Part shown: one piece after another, positions 33,470 through 44,900 of the stretch
Position numbering within the stretch: position 1 is the stretch's first letter
How the letters are laid out: every line of letters starts with the position of its first letter
NCBI RefSeq assembly: GCF_910592395.1
Contig: NC_088325.1
Location: 9,798,109-9,862,108 of the forward strand
DNA: 64,000 nt
Source of the DNA: Lineus longissimus
Taxonomy: Eukaryota; Nemertea; Pilidiophora; Heteronemertea; Lineidae
Reading direction: 5' to 3'
Made by a program: the position numbers and the translations under genes
Notes under the pieces: generated by a model
The model's input: the letters and a program-made list of their open reading frames with translations, nothing else
Databases searched by the model: none
What the model was told of the DNA's origin: nothing

Positions 33470-33975
33470 CCCGGTTGTTCAAAAGCACAAAAGTCACGTT
33501 ATCCCTAACAGTTAACACTTAAGGACGTTATCTCTTTCATTAAAATTTTCATGTTAAGACGTTAATGCAAGTATCAATTCATTTCTTGTACCTCCCCTCC
33601 TCAAGGGTAGTTAAGCTATCACCACTAATCTTTGCCGATGCTTGAGTAGTATTTATTTTTCCTTTAGTGAAAATTTGGCGAAGCTGGAAAGAATAAGGAT
33701 GCTAATGTGTCGATGTCTTGTCGAACATACAGCCTTACCCAGTAAAATTAGTTCGGTTACTTTATATGACGGTGATAACTGATATATTGTTGATGGTGAT
33801 GTTTTGACGAAAGAAAAAGTAGCATTGGTGAAAAAAGGGTGATGCTTGAGCATTAAGATGTCGTTATAGGGTGATAAGGTGTCGTACCCTTGAGGAGGGG
33901 GGGGGGGGGTACAAGACACGAATTGATACTTGCATAAAGCTAACAATACATTTGAACAACTCAGCCCTGTTCTCA
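33470..33975. mobile_element. Inverted-repeat element (about 510 bp)
   Basis: The left arm holds GGTTGTTCAAAAGC and ATGCAAGTATCAATTCATTT. The right arm holds GAATTGATACTTGCAT and CATTTGAACAAC. The arms are about 100-150 bp and imperfect, and both end in CAGGGC. A poly-G run sits in the right arm. Confidence 0.75.
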
Positions 33976-34435
33976 TCACATATCCAGTATACAAACGATT
34001 AATTCAAATGGCTTTGCCTGCTGTATGAAGACTATTATTTCTGTGCCAAATCTTCTTTTTTTAGAAATGGAATAAATGCACCCAGATTAATGTTGAAAAT
34101 TATCTGTAATTTAGTCAGTTATCTGTTACATTACTATAGTGAGAAAAATAGATATTAATTTTACGTAATACAGATCGGAATTCTAAGGGCACACTGTACT
34201 TGAGTGTATCTCCCTTTGATAGTGCAAGCGATTAAATTCAATAAAATGTGTATTTTTAAAGGTGAACTGATACTTTTAACAGTTTTTAAGTTGATCCATT
34301 ATTATCATTATTATGATTATAATAAACATTGCAACAAAAACTTTACAGCGGAAAACACAGTATTTGTCAGCGTAGGGCGACATTGGCCAATAACGTCTTA
34401 AAGGAAACCTATAGTGAAACGCTTATAAAAATGGG

Positions 34436-34630
34436 GAGTTTTGAACGGCCCGGTTAAAACCTAAGGTGAGAATAAGCTTCCATTGATTAATCTTAGCAGT
34501 TTCGAGTTCCCCTCAAGTAGTTCATTATGTAGTCAATGAGCTGCATAAGAAGTAATCTCCAATTTTGTTATTTTTACCATGTTCAGCTAGTCTAAATAAA
34601 GACTTGTGCCACGACTGGATCTCTTTAATG
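34436..34630. repeat. Dispersed repeat, copy 1
   Basis: About 190 bp matching 38606-38797 in the same orientation. Shared words include CCGGTTAAAACCTAAGG, TAGCAGTTTCGAGTTCCCCT and TTCAGCTAGTCTAAATAAAG. The family is unknown to me. Confidence 0.9.
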
Positions 34631-35689
34631 TGTGGAAATACTTACAAAAATTTGTGAGAGCCACTGGGTGAGGCAGCGTTATTGTGAGTTGTGGTTATTT
34701 CTCAAATATAAAAATTGACAGTTCACCTTTAAGGAAAAATAAAGGTAGGGGATGTAAATGGCCCCAATTTTGTGTCGAAAATTGACGAAAAGTCAGGTGA
34801 GCTGTATAGGAGGTGTTTTTTAACATATCCCTGGTGTGATGTAAGTTGATATGCAGGTTATGGGCCACAATAGAATCTGTGGAATCCTTTACGCTTGGTG
34901 AAATCTAGGGGGGGGGGGGGAGAACTGGAGGTGGTGCCACTTTTGAAAAATGTTGATAAAAGATTCTTGCAAATCTGTTGTGGCCAGTAACCTGTATATT
35001 GATTTTAATCACCACCGTGATATTATTTGGACTGGGTGTCCTTCCAGGGGCTTACAGTAGGGTAGAATGGGGTATTTGTAGCCCCTGTATTGTTTGATGC
35101 ATATGGGGATATCAATCAATATCATAGGCAGGGGCTACAATTACCCCATTCTACCTTTACTTGCTTTTTTTCAAGAAAATTCATCTGAAATCGCCTTTTT
35201 TGTCTCTTTTGAATGTATTCTTGTCCTGCAGTTGGTTCCTTTCAAGGCAACTGGTGATTTTTTTGGAAAATGTCCATGTTTGTGTTAATGATAGCAAGAA
35301 TTGATAATATGTTCTTGATGATAGGTAGGGTGTGTTCCACCTCTCGTCGGATGGGAACCGGTGTACCAGCTCATATTAGAGTGGGTGCACAACCTCCCCA
35401 CTACGATTTGAACTCGCAGCTGTTTGGAACTCAGAGAGGTTCAGAACACAGAGCTGTTGGGAACTGGTAGTGATTGAAAGGAAAGCATTGCATCGAACCA
35501 ACAAGCACCGAGACCAAAATTATGCCATGCCCAACACAGGAGCACGTGGTCGTCATCTGCTTGAAGCCTGTCAAGTCGTTTGGCGATTGAGTTGCCCAAC
35601 ATCTCTGCTATTTGTCCATTTTGAGTTCTTGAATATGAAAGTTGTAGTTCCTATGGTTTGGACCGAGACTTTCGCTTAATTTCATCTCA

Positions 35690-36120
35690 GTTGTAAGAAC
35701 AGCTGGACAGAAATTTCATCGCAGTTGTTAGACCAAGATCCAGCTGTGCAGAAATTTCATTACAGTTGTTAGACCAAGATCCACATGTGCAGAAATTTCA
35801 TTACAGTTGTTGGACCAAGATCCAGCTGTGCAGAAATTTCATTACAGTTGTTAGACCAAGATCCACATGTGCAGAAATTTCATTACAGTTGTTAGACCAA
35901 GATCCAGCTGTGCAGAAATTTCATTACAGTTGTTAGACCAAGTTCCACATGTGCAGAAATGTCATAGCAGTTGTAAGACCAAGTTCCAGCTGTGTAACAA
36001 TTTCATTACAGTTGTTAGACCAAGTTCCACATGTGCAGAAATTTCATCGCAGTTGTAAGACCAAGTTCCAGCTGTGTAACAATTTCGTCACAGTTGTTAG
36101 ACCAAGTTCCAGCTGTGCAG
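35690..36120. repeat. 41-bp minisatellite
   Basis: About ten units with the core GTTAGACCAAGATCCAGCTG and GCAGAAATTTCATTACAG; the spacing of GACCAAGATC is 41 bp. Confidence 0.95.
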
Positions 36121-36869
36121 GGAAAACAATGTATCATATTTTCATATTTTGCATGCAGAGTTCAAAATTTGAACCTGGACAGCTATAGAAATCCTGTGAA
36201 AAGCTGGTTACGTTTCCCAATCCAAAGCTCAGAACCATACATTACTGTTTTCAAATGGACCAGAGGTGGAATATACATTAGGCAGTGTAGTCGCATTGCT
36301 ATTGTCTCAGTCACAAGGGTTATATAAGATATACCTTGTTAAAAATGTATTGTTGAGGTATAGAAAAATGTCAGAAAATTTTGCATAAAAATATTAAAAT
36401 ATGAGAAATTTATCTTGTCGTTTGACTCTCTTGATTTCAGTCTGATTTCGGTCCGATTTTAGTCTGATTTCAGTCTGATGAACTCTGTCTGAGGAGACAG
36501 TGTGATGTGGTGTTTTCATGGCAGGAAGAATCTCTGATCACTGAATAATGAAGTGATCTAACCGCCCTGGAAAACCGCACCACATTTCTCTAGGGCATTC
36601 CTCGGTTCGAGATAGGAATTCCTGGAAATGTCTTCCCTGTCTCTGAGGTCATATCACAAACCCACAGAAAGTGTTAACATTTGTATCAAAATAACAATTA
36701 GATGGCTCGGAAAGGCTTCTGTTTGGTGATCCACTTAAAACTGCTGTAAATGAAAGTGTTTTGAGAACCGAGTGTTTCAGTTGCAAGAAGTTGTGGGAAC
36801 AAAAGTGGTGTTGCATGAGTTCTTCCCTTTGGGGCCATCACTATGATAAACATGCACACGCAGACATGA

Positions 36870-37800
36870 CTGAAGTTGTCTCCCGCGCTAGTGCCTGGTC
36901 AAACGGCTTCTGGCAGTAGGGGACAGGGATTTGGAGATGTGGTGCCTCATGCCAACTCTCATCTATCCGTTGAATAGAGCGATGTTGTGGTTCAAGAAGG
37001 TGTCTCCCAGTGCTCAGAAGTAGGGACAGGCGTTTGGAGACTTGGTGCCTCACAAACCAACTCCCACTGGTCCTTTGAATAGGAGCCATATTGTTGCACA
37101 AGAACAAGTTGTCTCGGGTGCCTGGTAAAAAGAGCTAGGCTAGGCTAGGAAGAGGCTACTGGCAGTAGTGGACATGCATTTGAAGACTTGGTGTCTCATA
37201 AGCGCTAAGCCAATTCCCATTTGTCCTTTTGATAGGAACGACAATGGTGTACAAGAAGTTGTCTCTCGGTGCCTGGTAGCACTCTCCAGACTTGGGGGAC
37301 CAACATCACCCATCCCCCTGAAGGAAGTATGAATAGAGGGATGAATGGACTGCCTTGGGATTTTACCTCTCAGTTGGGGACAGGTGTTTGGGGACTTGGG
37401 GGGTCCTTCTCCCATCAGTCCTTTGAGAGGAGTCACACTCTGGATCCTGATGCCTGGAAAGAGGGCTAGGCAAGGCAAGGGCTACTAGCAGCAATGGACA
37501 GGTGTTCGGAGACTTGGTCAGTTGGTGCCTCAAACGCAAACAGTCATTTGTGTTTTGAATATGCTGTACAAGAAGAAGTCGTCTCCCAGGGCCTGGTATT
37601 TAATGGGGCTAGGCCAGGTCAGGCAGGGGCTGCTTGCAGTAGTGGACAGGTATTTGGAAACTTCGTACCACATACATGTAAGCCAACTCCCGATTGATCC
37701 AGTGAATAGGAAAAACATTGTGGTAAAAGTGCTCCCAGTGCCTGGTAGACCCAGTGCTCCCAGTGCCTGGTAGACCCAGTGCTCCCAGTGCCTTGGGACC
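36870..37800. repeat. Degenerate 130-180 bp tandem repeat
   Basis: Recurring words GACTTGGTGCCTCA, GTTGTCTCNCGGTGCCTGG and CAATTCCCATTNGTCCTTT occur five to six times. The region ends with three 27-bp units of GTGCTCCCAGTGCCTGGTAG at 37728-37795. Confidence 0.85.
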
Positions 37801-37847
37801 TCATAAGCGAACTCCTCATTGGTACTTCTAATAGGAGGGACATTAGC

Positions 37848-38245
37848 CGCACGTACACCACCTGAAAATGGACCACCAATCTTGGTTTGGGAACCAATGC
37901 CGCACCATCGAAAATCCACCAAGCGCTTACACCAGCGCTGCAGCTAGTTATAAAATCCGGCTACAGATGGCGTGCAAACAATAAGCAGAACACGGAAAGC
38001 CTTGGCAGAAAGCGCCATTTCGAAAGCGCCGCCTGGAGCCGAACCATCTAACTAGCTAATTGCCGATCCATTTGCGCGTACACCACGACAAAGCCGAGCT
38101 TTTAACAAGCCGGGCGAATTTGGACCATCAAGCTTGGTGGGACAAATTCGCTCGGCAATTTGTATCGGCAATGGATTGCCGAACCAATTTGTCGCGGCAA
38201 TGTGGTGGTGTACGTGCAATTGGTCCACCAATATTTCGTGGTGTA
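37848..38245. mobile_element. Inverted-repeat element near 38 kb
   Basis: CGCACGTACACCACCTGAAA and GGACCACCAAT on the left are mirrored by ATTGGTCCACCAATATTTCG and GTGGTGTACGTGCAATTGG on the right. GCGCTTACACC is also mirrored by GGTGTAAGCGC. The structure is imperfect, so the bounds are approximate. Confidence 0.6.
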
Positions 38246-38605
38246 AGCGCAGCTATTATGGTACAAGAAGTTGTCTCTTGGAGTATCATAGTAGTGAATA
38301 TATGTGTGTGTGTGCCAATTAACATATCAAATGACAAATAACTGATATCTACCGGGTACTTTACTAACTTTTTATTAAGCTGTACAAATTTCTTACAATA
38401 TCAATATTTACAATTTTTACAGCAAACTTAAACATCATGCCATTCCACATTACATCTGGGTCCCTTTGTCCCCATACCTCTTTCTACTCTTCCACATAAC
38501 ATGCACATTTTTGTTATCTCCCTCCCCGCAGACATTTTAAGTACTTAAATTTGATTACAGTGAAAATCGTGGTTAGTTCAATATTATGTGTGCCGCCACA
38601 TCATT

Positions 38606-38797
38606 TTGAACGACCCGGTTAAAACCTAAGGCGGGAATAAAGCTTCCATTGATAAATAGTAGCAGTTTCGAGTTCCCCTCAGGTAAATGATTATGTAGCC
38701 AATGAGCAACATGAGAAGTAATCACCAATTTAGTTATTTTAACCATGTTCAGCTAGTCTAAATAAAGACTTGAGCCACAACTGGATCTCTTTATCTG
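38606..38797. repeat. Dispersed repeat, copy 2
   Basis: Second copy of the 34436-34630 repeat, about 85-90 percent alike by eye. No inverted ends or ORF were found. Confidence 0.9.
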
Positions 38798-40414
38798 GAT
38801 GACCAAGCGTAGGTTAATAGGGCACCTGGGTTATTCTAGAATATCGTTACATTTTCCACGAGGTGGCAGCTTTTGAATAAGAATGCAACAGTTAGCAGCA
38901 AAAAGCCACACTTGTTCGATTTGAGGCACATTTCTGCAGTCAAATTGATCCAAGGGATGCAAATGAGCTAAAGCAAAAAGTCTGAAATTTTTTTGGGGTG
39001 AAAATCTTCCTCTTTGATCAGCACTGGCTGGCACCATTTATTTTTGGTCCGATTTTGAAAATTCAAAGATCCTTGGAAACCTGAGAGAGAGATCTCTCCA
39101 TACCGGCTGACAAGTTTAGCATTTAGCAAGAGGAAACAGTCTGAAATTAGCCAATAATCGGAAATTTGACATCCCTGTAATCAATGGAAGAAACCCGGAG
39201 AAGAAACAGAAATCCTCCATGAAATCATAAATGTCATCCCTGAAAAAAGTCTCACACACATCTCGACCAAATACAAAATCCTCACGATACACCTTTAGGA
39301 ATAATAAATGACATATAGTCTGCCGTCGCACCCCAGCTCGCTCGGTTTAATTGGAATATCACGACCCACGCCGTTATTAACGCAATCCATACTGACGTCC
39401 CAATTATCGATTGAATCACATCTGAAAGAAAGCAGAAAGACTTTTTTTTAAAAATATTCCTGTGAATTCAAAAGTTTCTACAAATCATCTGTAGAAAAAG
39501 ATGTGTCAGGAAAAAATCTACAATCTTAAGGGCCTATGTCATTCGTTGTCATTGTATTTTCTTGTGGCACAGATATATAGAAATAAACACTACTGTAGTG
39601 TTGTTACTAAGCATGCAAATTCACTGAAACTTGGCATTTATAGTATATGTATATCAGTTTACACAATGAAATTGTTGAAATGGGTCTGTGAGGGTTTAAC
39701 TGATGTACTTTTATCAGGGGAGGGGACAGGTGGCCAGGGTTCTCCACTATGCTTTTTGTCCAGGCGCAGCACCCGGGCAGAATCATCTTCCCCACTTCAG
39801 CACCCGGACAAAAAAGTTAGCACCCGGACAGATTCATAGAGTTGGTAATGGTTTTACTGTTATAGCACCCAGACAGATTTTGCTGCCAACCTGGACAGAA
39901 CTGAAGTGAATTCTCAATTGTGTCAAAATATGGCGACAGCACCCGGCCCAAAAAAATTGTTGGGGAGAACACTGGTGGCATGACGTGCTATGCACGTCAA
40001 CGACAGTGAAAGCGTTATTAAAAGGATATCCTTCATCAACACGGGAAGCGTCCTTTGTAAAGGTCACCAGATGAACTTACATGATTTTATCTGCTTCTGC
40101 TGTTCGAATGCTGGTCGCCTAAACGCTTCCTTGAAGAACCATACAAAATTGATGAACCACAGAAAAGGTAATAAGGCGAAGCCACCTGAAAACAACAACT
40201 GATGCCGTTACTATTTATTTAGTGGCTCGCACTGACTGGAAGAAGACCCAGGGAAAGCAGCACTTCAAGGACAGACACGTTACTGCTACTTGGGACAAAA
40301 GATGCTACAACCTTGTACCATCCTTTTTCCTAACTACACATGCATGAGACTACTGTACATGAAGACCTGCCATTTATAACAGTGTCCAAATAGTATTTCA
40401 ACTGGACTCAGGAG

Positions 40415-40596
40415 TACGGTAGAACCTCTTTATTAAGGACACCCTCAGGACTGACATGTACTGTCCTTAATAGAGAGGTGTCCTGATTAGAGAGGTCAAG
40501 CTGAATAGAAACTACCAATTTGGAACCAGACCTAGTGTCTTTTATAGAGTGGTCAACCTTAATAGAGAGGTGTCTGCTAAGAGAGGTGCTACTGTA
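40415..40596 (-). mobile_element. MITE family A copy
   Basis: Ends TACGGTAGAACCTC and GAGGTGCTACTGTA; 1.3 kb upstream of the U2AF1 start. Confidence 0.9.
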
Positions 40597-41897
40597 GTAT
40601 TTTCAGTCAAATTTTCTCAATTCTGGAGTATTGTAGTGATTTCTATCAACATCCAACATGTCCAAAGTGTACTCCGAATGCACCATCCTTTGCAGAATCC
40701 AGCAGTCAAGGAGAACAAATTTCATTTAAGATGATCAAAAAGAGTAATTTAGAATGAGTGCGATTTCGGAGTATCATAATACTTCAAAAGTGTGCTCGTC
40801 TGGTCTGAAATTGGCAACATTATTGTTAGGGGTAGAATGTTCCACAAATCACATTCCTCCAATCGTCTACAATTGCCTCTGATTGACAGTGTAACATTCA
40901 TAATGTAGCCAGATGGTCAGCTATTACCAGAATTGGGTTAAAATACAATTAAAAATGTGTTCGAGCTGTAACTGACTTTCTGTAACTGACTTTTTGGTTA
41001 GATTTGTTAACAGTTACTTCATGTTTTATTTCTCTTAGTGTAGTCTTACCAAGATAGTATTTCCTGCACAAGTCCAATTTGTCGTCATCTTTCATTTTAC
41101 GGAGATCCATTTTGTACTGAAAAGAAAAAAATACATGAAAATTTCAATTAATTGTACCTTCATCTTTCTACATTCTATCTTTATCTTTCTGAGGTACTCC
41201 ATTGGATTGAGACTCATTCGAAAAAAGTTGTGGTGTTAGTCTGGTGGATGATCGAAATCAAAAGTGCTGAATTCTATTTCTAATCTACATCTACGCCTAC
41301 GGTAAGCAGGCCTTTTATCATTGTAGACTCGCTCCCCATTAACAAAAAATGTCGTGAACGCAAGGTCATTTTTCGCTGTTTGGTGCACGGCAGTCATGGA
41401 AATAACCCAGGTCATAAATAATAAATGCCCAGTAATCAATCAAACAAAGGCATTGAGCTTGCCTTGCCTTTGGCAAGGCCAAGGCAAGGGGAGGCCTAAC
41501 CAAGTTTGGGTTCCCCAAGTCGAATGTTTTTTTAGAAATGGAACTAGAGTTGTGGAACAACTTGGCATCTTCATGGGAGATACTTCTGGTTGCCAAAATA
41601 TTTCATAAATTAGATAAAAATCGACAAATTCTCACTTTCTGTTCTTTTTCTGCACAGGGAAATGAGTTACTTGTGAGATACGTCACCAGTTTTTGTGCAA
41701 AAAGCTCTCAAAACTCAATCAACAAATCTTTAGAAACAACTGTATTCAACAAATATTTTCCAATAATCCAACACTGTAGCGTGTTAAATTTCTACATATA
41801 GAGAAATAACGAAAAAATGATATTTATCTTTTGTACTGAATACGTTTGTGCTATTTTTCTTTCATGAGCTCAAAGGCTATATCACAGCGGCAGCAAA

Positions 41898-41941
41898 ATG
41901 GCCGAATATCTAGCTTCGATTTTCGGAACCGAAAAAGACAA
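41898..41941 (+). CDS. U2AF1: U2AF1 exon 1
   Basis: A 44-nt coding part encoding [14 protein letters not shown] plus two bases of Lys15. The donor is GTGCGT. The upstream context GCAGCAAAATGG is a fair animal start context. The 5' UTR limit is not visible. Confidence 0.96.
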
Positions 41942-44900
41942 GTGCGTTTACCCCCCTAAATCGTGTTTAGTCCCCTTAAAAATCCGTTCAAAGTTTACTT
42001 CATATATTCCTCTTAAAATTTATGTCTAGTTTGGTTTGTAGATTTTGGTAGTTGTTGAAGAAAATGAGGCCGAAAATCGGGTTCAAATTCTGTAGTGCTT
42101 TGCCATATAACAATACATGTGCGTGTACGTGCATGCATGTATGTAAATGTATGCATGTATTGTACTTTGTAGTACAAAGACTTGTTAGCCAGTTAAAGAG
42201 TAAATGATATCGAATGTAGGCCTATGTACATGTAGATTGTATAAGCCTTTCTACCTTTAGACGAACCTGTGACTGGAAATCATCGTCCCAGGTCTGATTT
42301 ACCTAAAAGAAGTCTAGGCCCTAGTTATTTTACGAAATACAGCACTTTTAGAAGTTGGCCCGGAAGTTGCGACGGTATGTTTAGACAATGGGAGACTGCT
42401 AAAATGTGGATTCTGCCAACTGGCAAAGCGAGGATGCAACCATTCCCGATTCCACAATTCTGCAGTCTCCCATTGTCTACTCTAAATTTAGTCTAAACCA
42501 TACCTTGGCCACTTCCGGGCCAACTTCTTATACATGCGTCGTATAAAAACAATGGTTCATCACACTTCTGGACGAGTCTTTATTCGGAAACTTTTCTTTA
42601 TTCGGACACTGAGAGTCCGAAATAGGACTAAAGGGTGTCCGAATTTGAAATCGGGTAGTGAAAACATTGAATGGGTGTTCAGAAATGCGTGAAAATGTTG
42701 GTTTTTCAGGTAAAACTTCTTTTGATTATTGTAGGTAAAAATCATGTCCACAACTTGGCTAAGGCTTGCATGTGAATTGAAAACTCTTTTAACGGATCCT
42801 TTTCTTTCAGAGTCAACTGTTCCTTCTACTTCAAGATCGGTGCTTGTCGTCACGGAGAGAGATGTTCGCGATTACATAACAAACCCACATTCAGTCAGGT
42901 AAGCTCAAACAAAAATATCCAAACGAAAAGGGCACACTTAAAAAATTGTTTGTTTGATGTTAGCCTACCTACCCATAAAAACTTCTCCACCTTAAAAATT
43001 AAGAGTTGGGAGGGGGAGGATTGGGAAAATTTGTTGAAAATACGTTATTTCTTCCAATTTTCTGCATTTCTTTTAGGATTTCAGGGAAATATTTGTTTTA
43101 TTGTTGATGATAAACAAAATGCTAGCCTGCCTACCCACACGAAAGTTTCTGGAGACGAATGTTACAGTCACACATGTATATTTAAACTTACGAATTTCAA
43201 GGGTGTTCAAATTTTTCCCCATTTGGCGTTCAGCGACCTTATTTTGATTTTTGAAGTATTGTGCCTACCACCTTCAGTTGACAAGACATCTTTAATATTT
43301 CGAGCTCTGGTAACAAGGAGTCTGTAACTTCTTTTCATTTTGGCGGGTTACTGAAGGCTCTGGTGTAGAGATGTGTCACATTTCTCACAATGGTCATAAA
43401 AATCCATTGGATATTGTTAATGTTATAGGGGTGTGGGACACACAAAGTGCTACGCAGTTGTTTGCTACTGCCAGGGAAAAAAATACAACTTCATCAATGA
43501 TATCTTCATATCTCATTTTCAGAAGGTCATAAGATGGTTCCAGTCCTGCAGATCAAACAACAGAGAGGTGGTAATACTGAAAAGCAATTCCCTCTCTCAC
43601 AACAGGGTTCCTGTACAACCAGGAAAAAAGCAATAATATCTTTACATTACATGTACATCTCACTTTCAGACAATTCTCATTCCCAATCTGTACATCAACC
43701 CGCAGAACAGTGCATTGACTGCAGATGGATCGCACAGTAAGTTTTAAATGCATTACAAGTCTTTAATACTTTCAGACAATTCTGATTCCCCAACTGTATA
43801 TGAATCCGCAGAATAGTGCGTTGACCGCGGATGGATCACATAGTAAGTTTGAAATATATTACATTACAATTCGCACTGTTTTCTTTGTCAATCGGCATGA
43901 GGTTGCTTCTCTAGAAGAGTTTGTAATCAGTCAGGAAGGAGGTGGTATTCCATACCTCCCTCCTTGGCCTGGATTTCCATACTTTTGGTTGGATAGCCAG
44001 GCCACTTCATCATAGCACGTGTTAAAAATTATACATTCACTCTCATCAGGCACAGACACACTCATCTCCCAGAGTAACACTACATCATGTATTCGTAATT
44101 GAAGCCAGTAAGTCAACTAGAAAAGTGACTGAGTCATAATTAGGCTCTAACTTCAAGCAACAGTCTCTTAAATGTTTCAACACAGAATGACCAAAGAAGA
44201 AATGAGATCCAGAAAAAAAAATGGTGGAGACATTCTTATGTCCATGTAGTTTTAGTACTTTTTCAGCAGTCTTGATAGCATTTGTATTTGCATGTCAATT
44301 CTACCATTGCCTCGTGGACCCTGATGAGCTAACAAATATATCTGAGCCGAAAAGCAGGATGTGTTTTTAGTCTCCGCAAATCCGTCCTTGATCAGTTGAT
44401 GTATGTAACCATAAGGGAGAAGTGTCTCGAATTAATGGCCGGCACAGATTAAGTCCACTGAGTTTCAGTATGGAGTGTTGTCGAGATGCATCAAAAAAAG
44501 TACACAGATGTTCTGTACAACATTTACATGTAGATTATCTGATATATACAGTAGAACCACTCTATTAAGGACACCCTCAGGACTGACAAGTGCTGTCCTT
44601 GATCGAGAGGTGTTATGATTAGAGAGGTCAAATTGAATGGAAACAACCAATTTGAGACCAAAACTAGTGTCCTTAATAGAGAGGTTGTCCTTAGTAGAGA
44701 GGTGTCCGCTAAGGGAGGTTCTACTTTAACGGCATCCTCTCTAGACAGTTGGCGAGGATTCTCTGTAACTATCATACTAGAAGGCTAATTACAGGCCTAG
44801 GATCATTTATATGTTTTCTTGATTGTTAAATTTTTCCAGTCCAGTTGAGCGATGTGGAGATGCAGCAGTACTATGACGAGTTCTTCGAGGAAGTGTTCGT

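Larger units (their letters stand above)
30691..41897. other. Intergenic region upstream of U2AF1
   Basis: No gene was recognised. Beyond the repeats listed separately, 39760-39960 has five copies of AGCACCCGGACA-like words. The open frame 33012-33515 has no recognisable domain and runs into an inverted-repeat element. The U2AF1 promoter and 5' UTR should lie near 41800. Confidence 0.6.

Noticed and set aside
33012-33515. A 167-aa plus-strand frame.
   Set aside because: No recognisable domain. Composition changes along its length, it crosses a poly-C run and it ends inside an inverted-repeat element.
35290-35470. A possible minus-strand tRNA-like SINE (GAGTTCAAATC B-box-like word).
   Set aside because: No clear A box, tail or second copy in the window; too weak to annotate.
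44319-44360. CTGATGAGCTAAC...GAGCCGAAAAGC looked like a hammerhead ribozyme core in U2AF1 intron 3.
   Set aside because: Stem II does not pair next to the GAAA box (an extra C intervenes) and no convincing stem I or III is seen.
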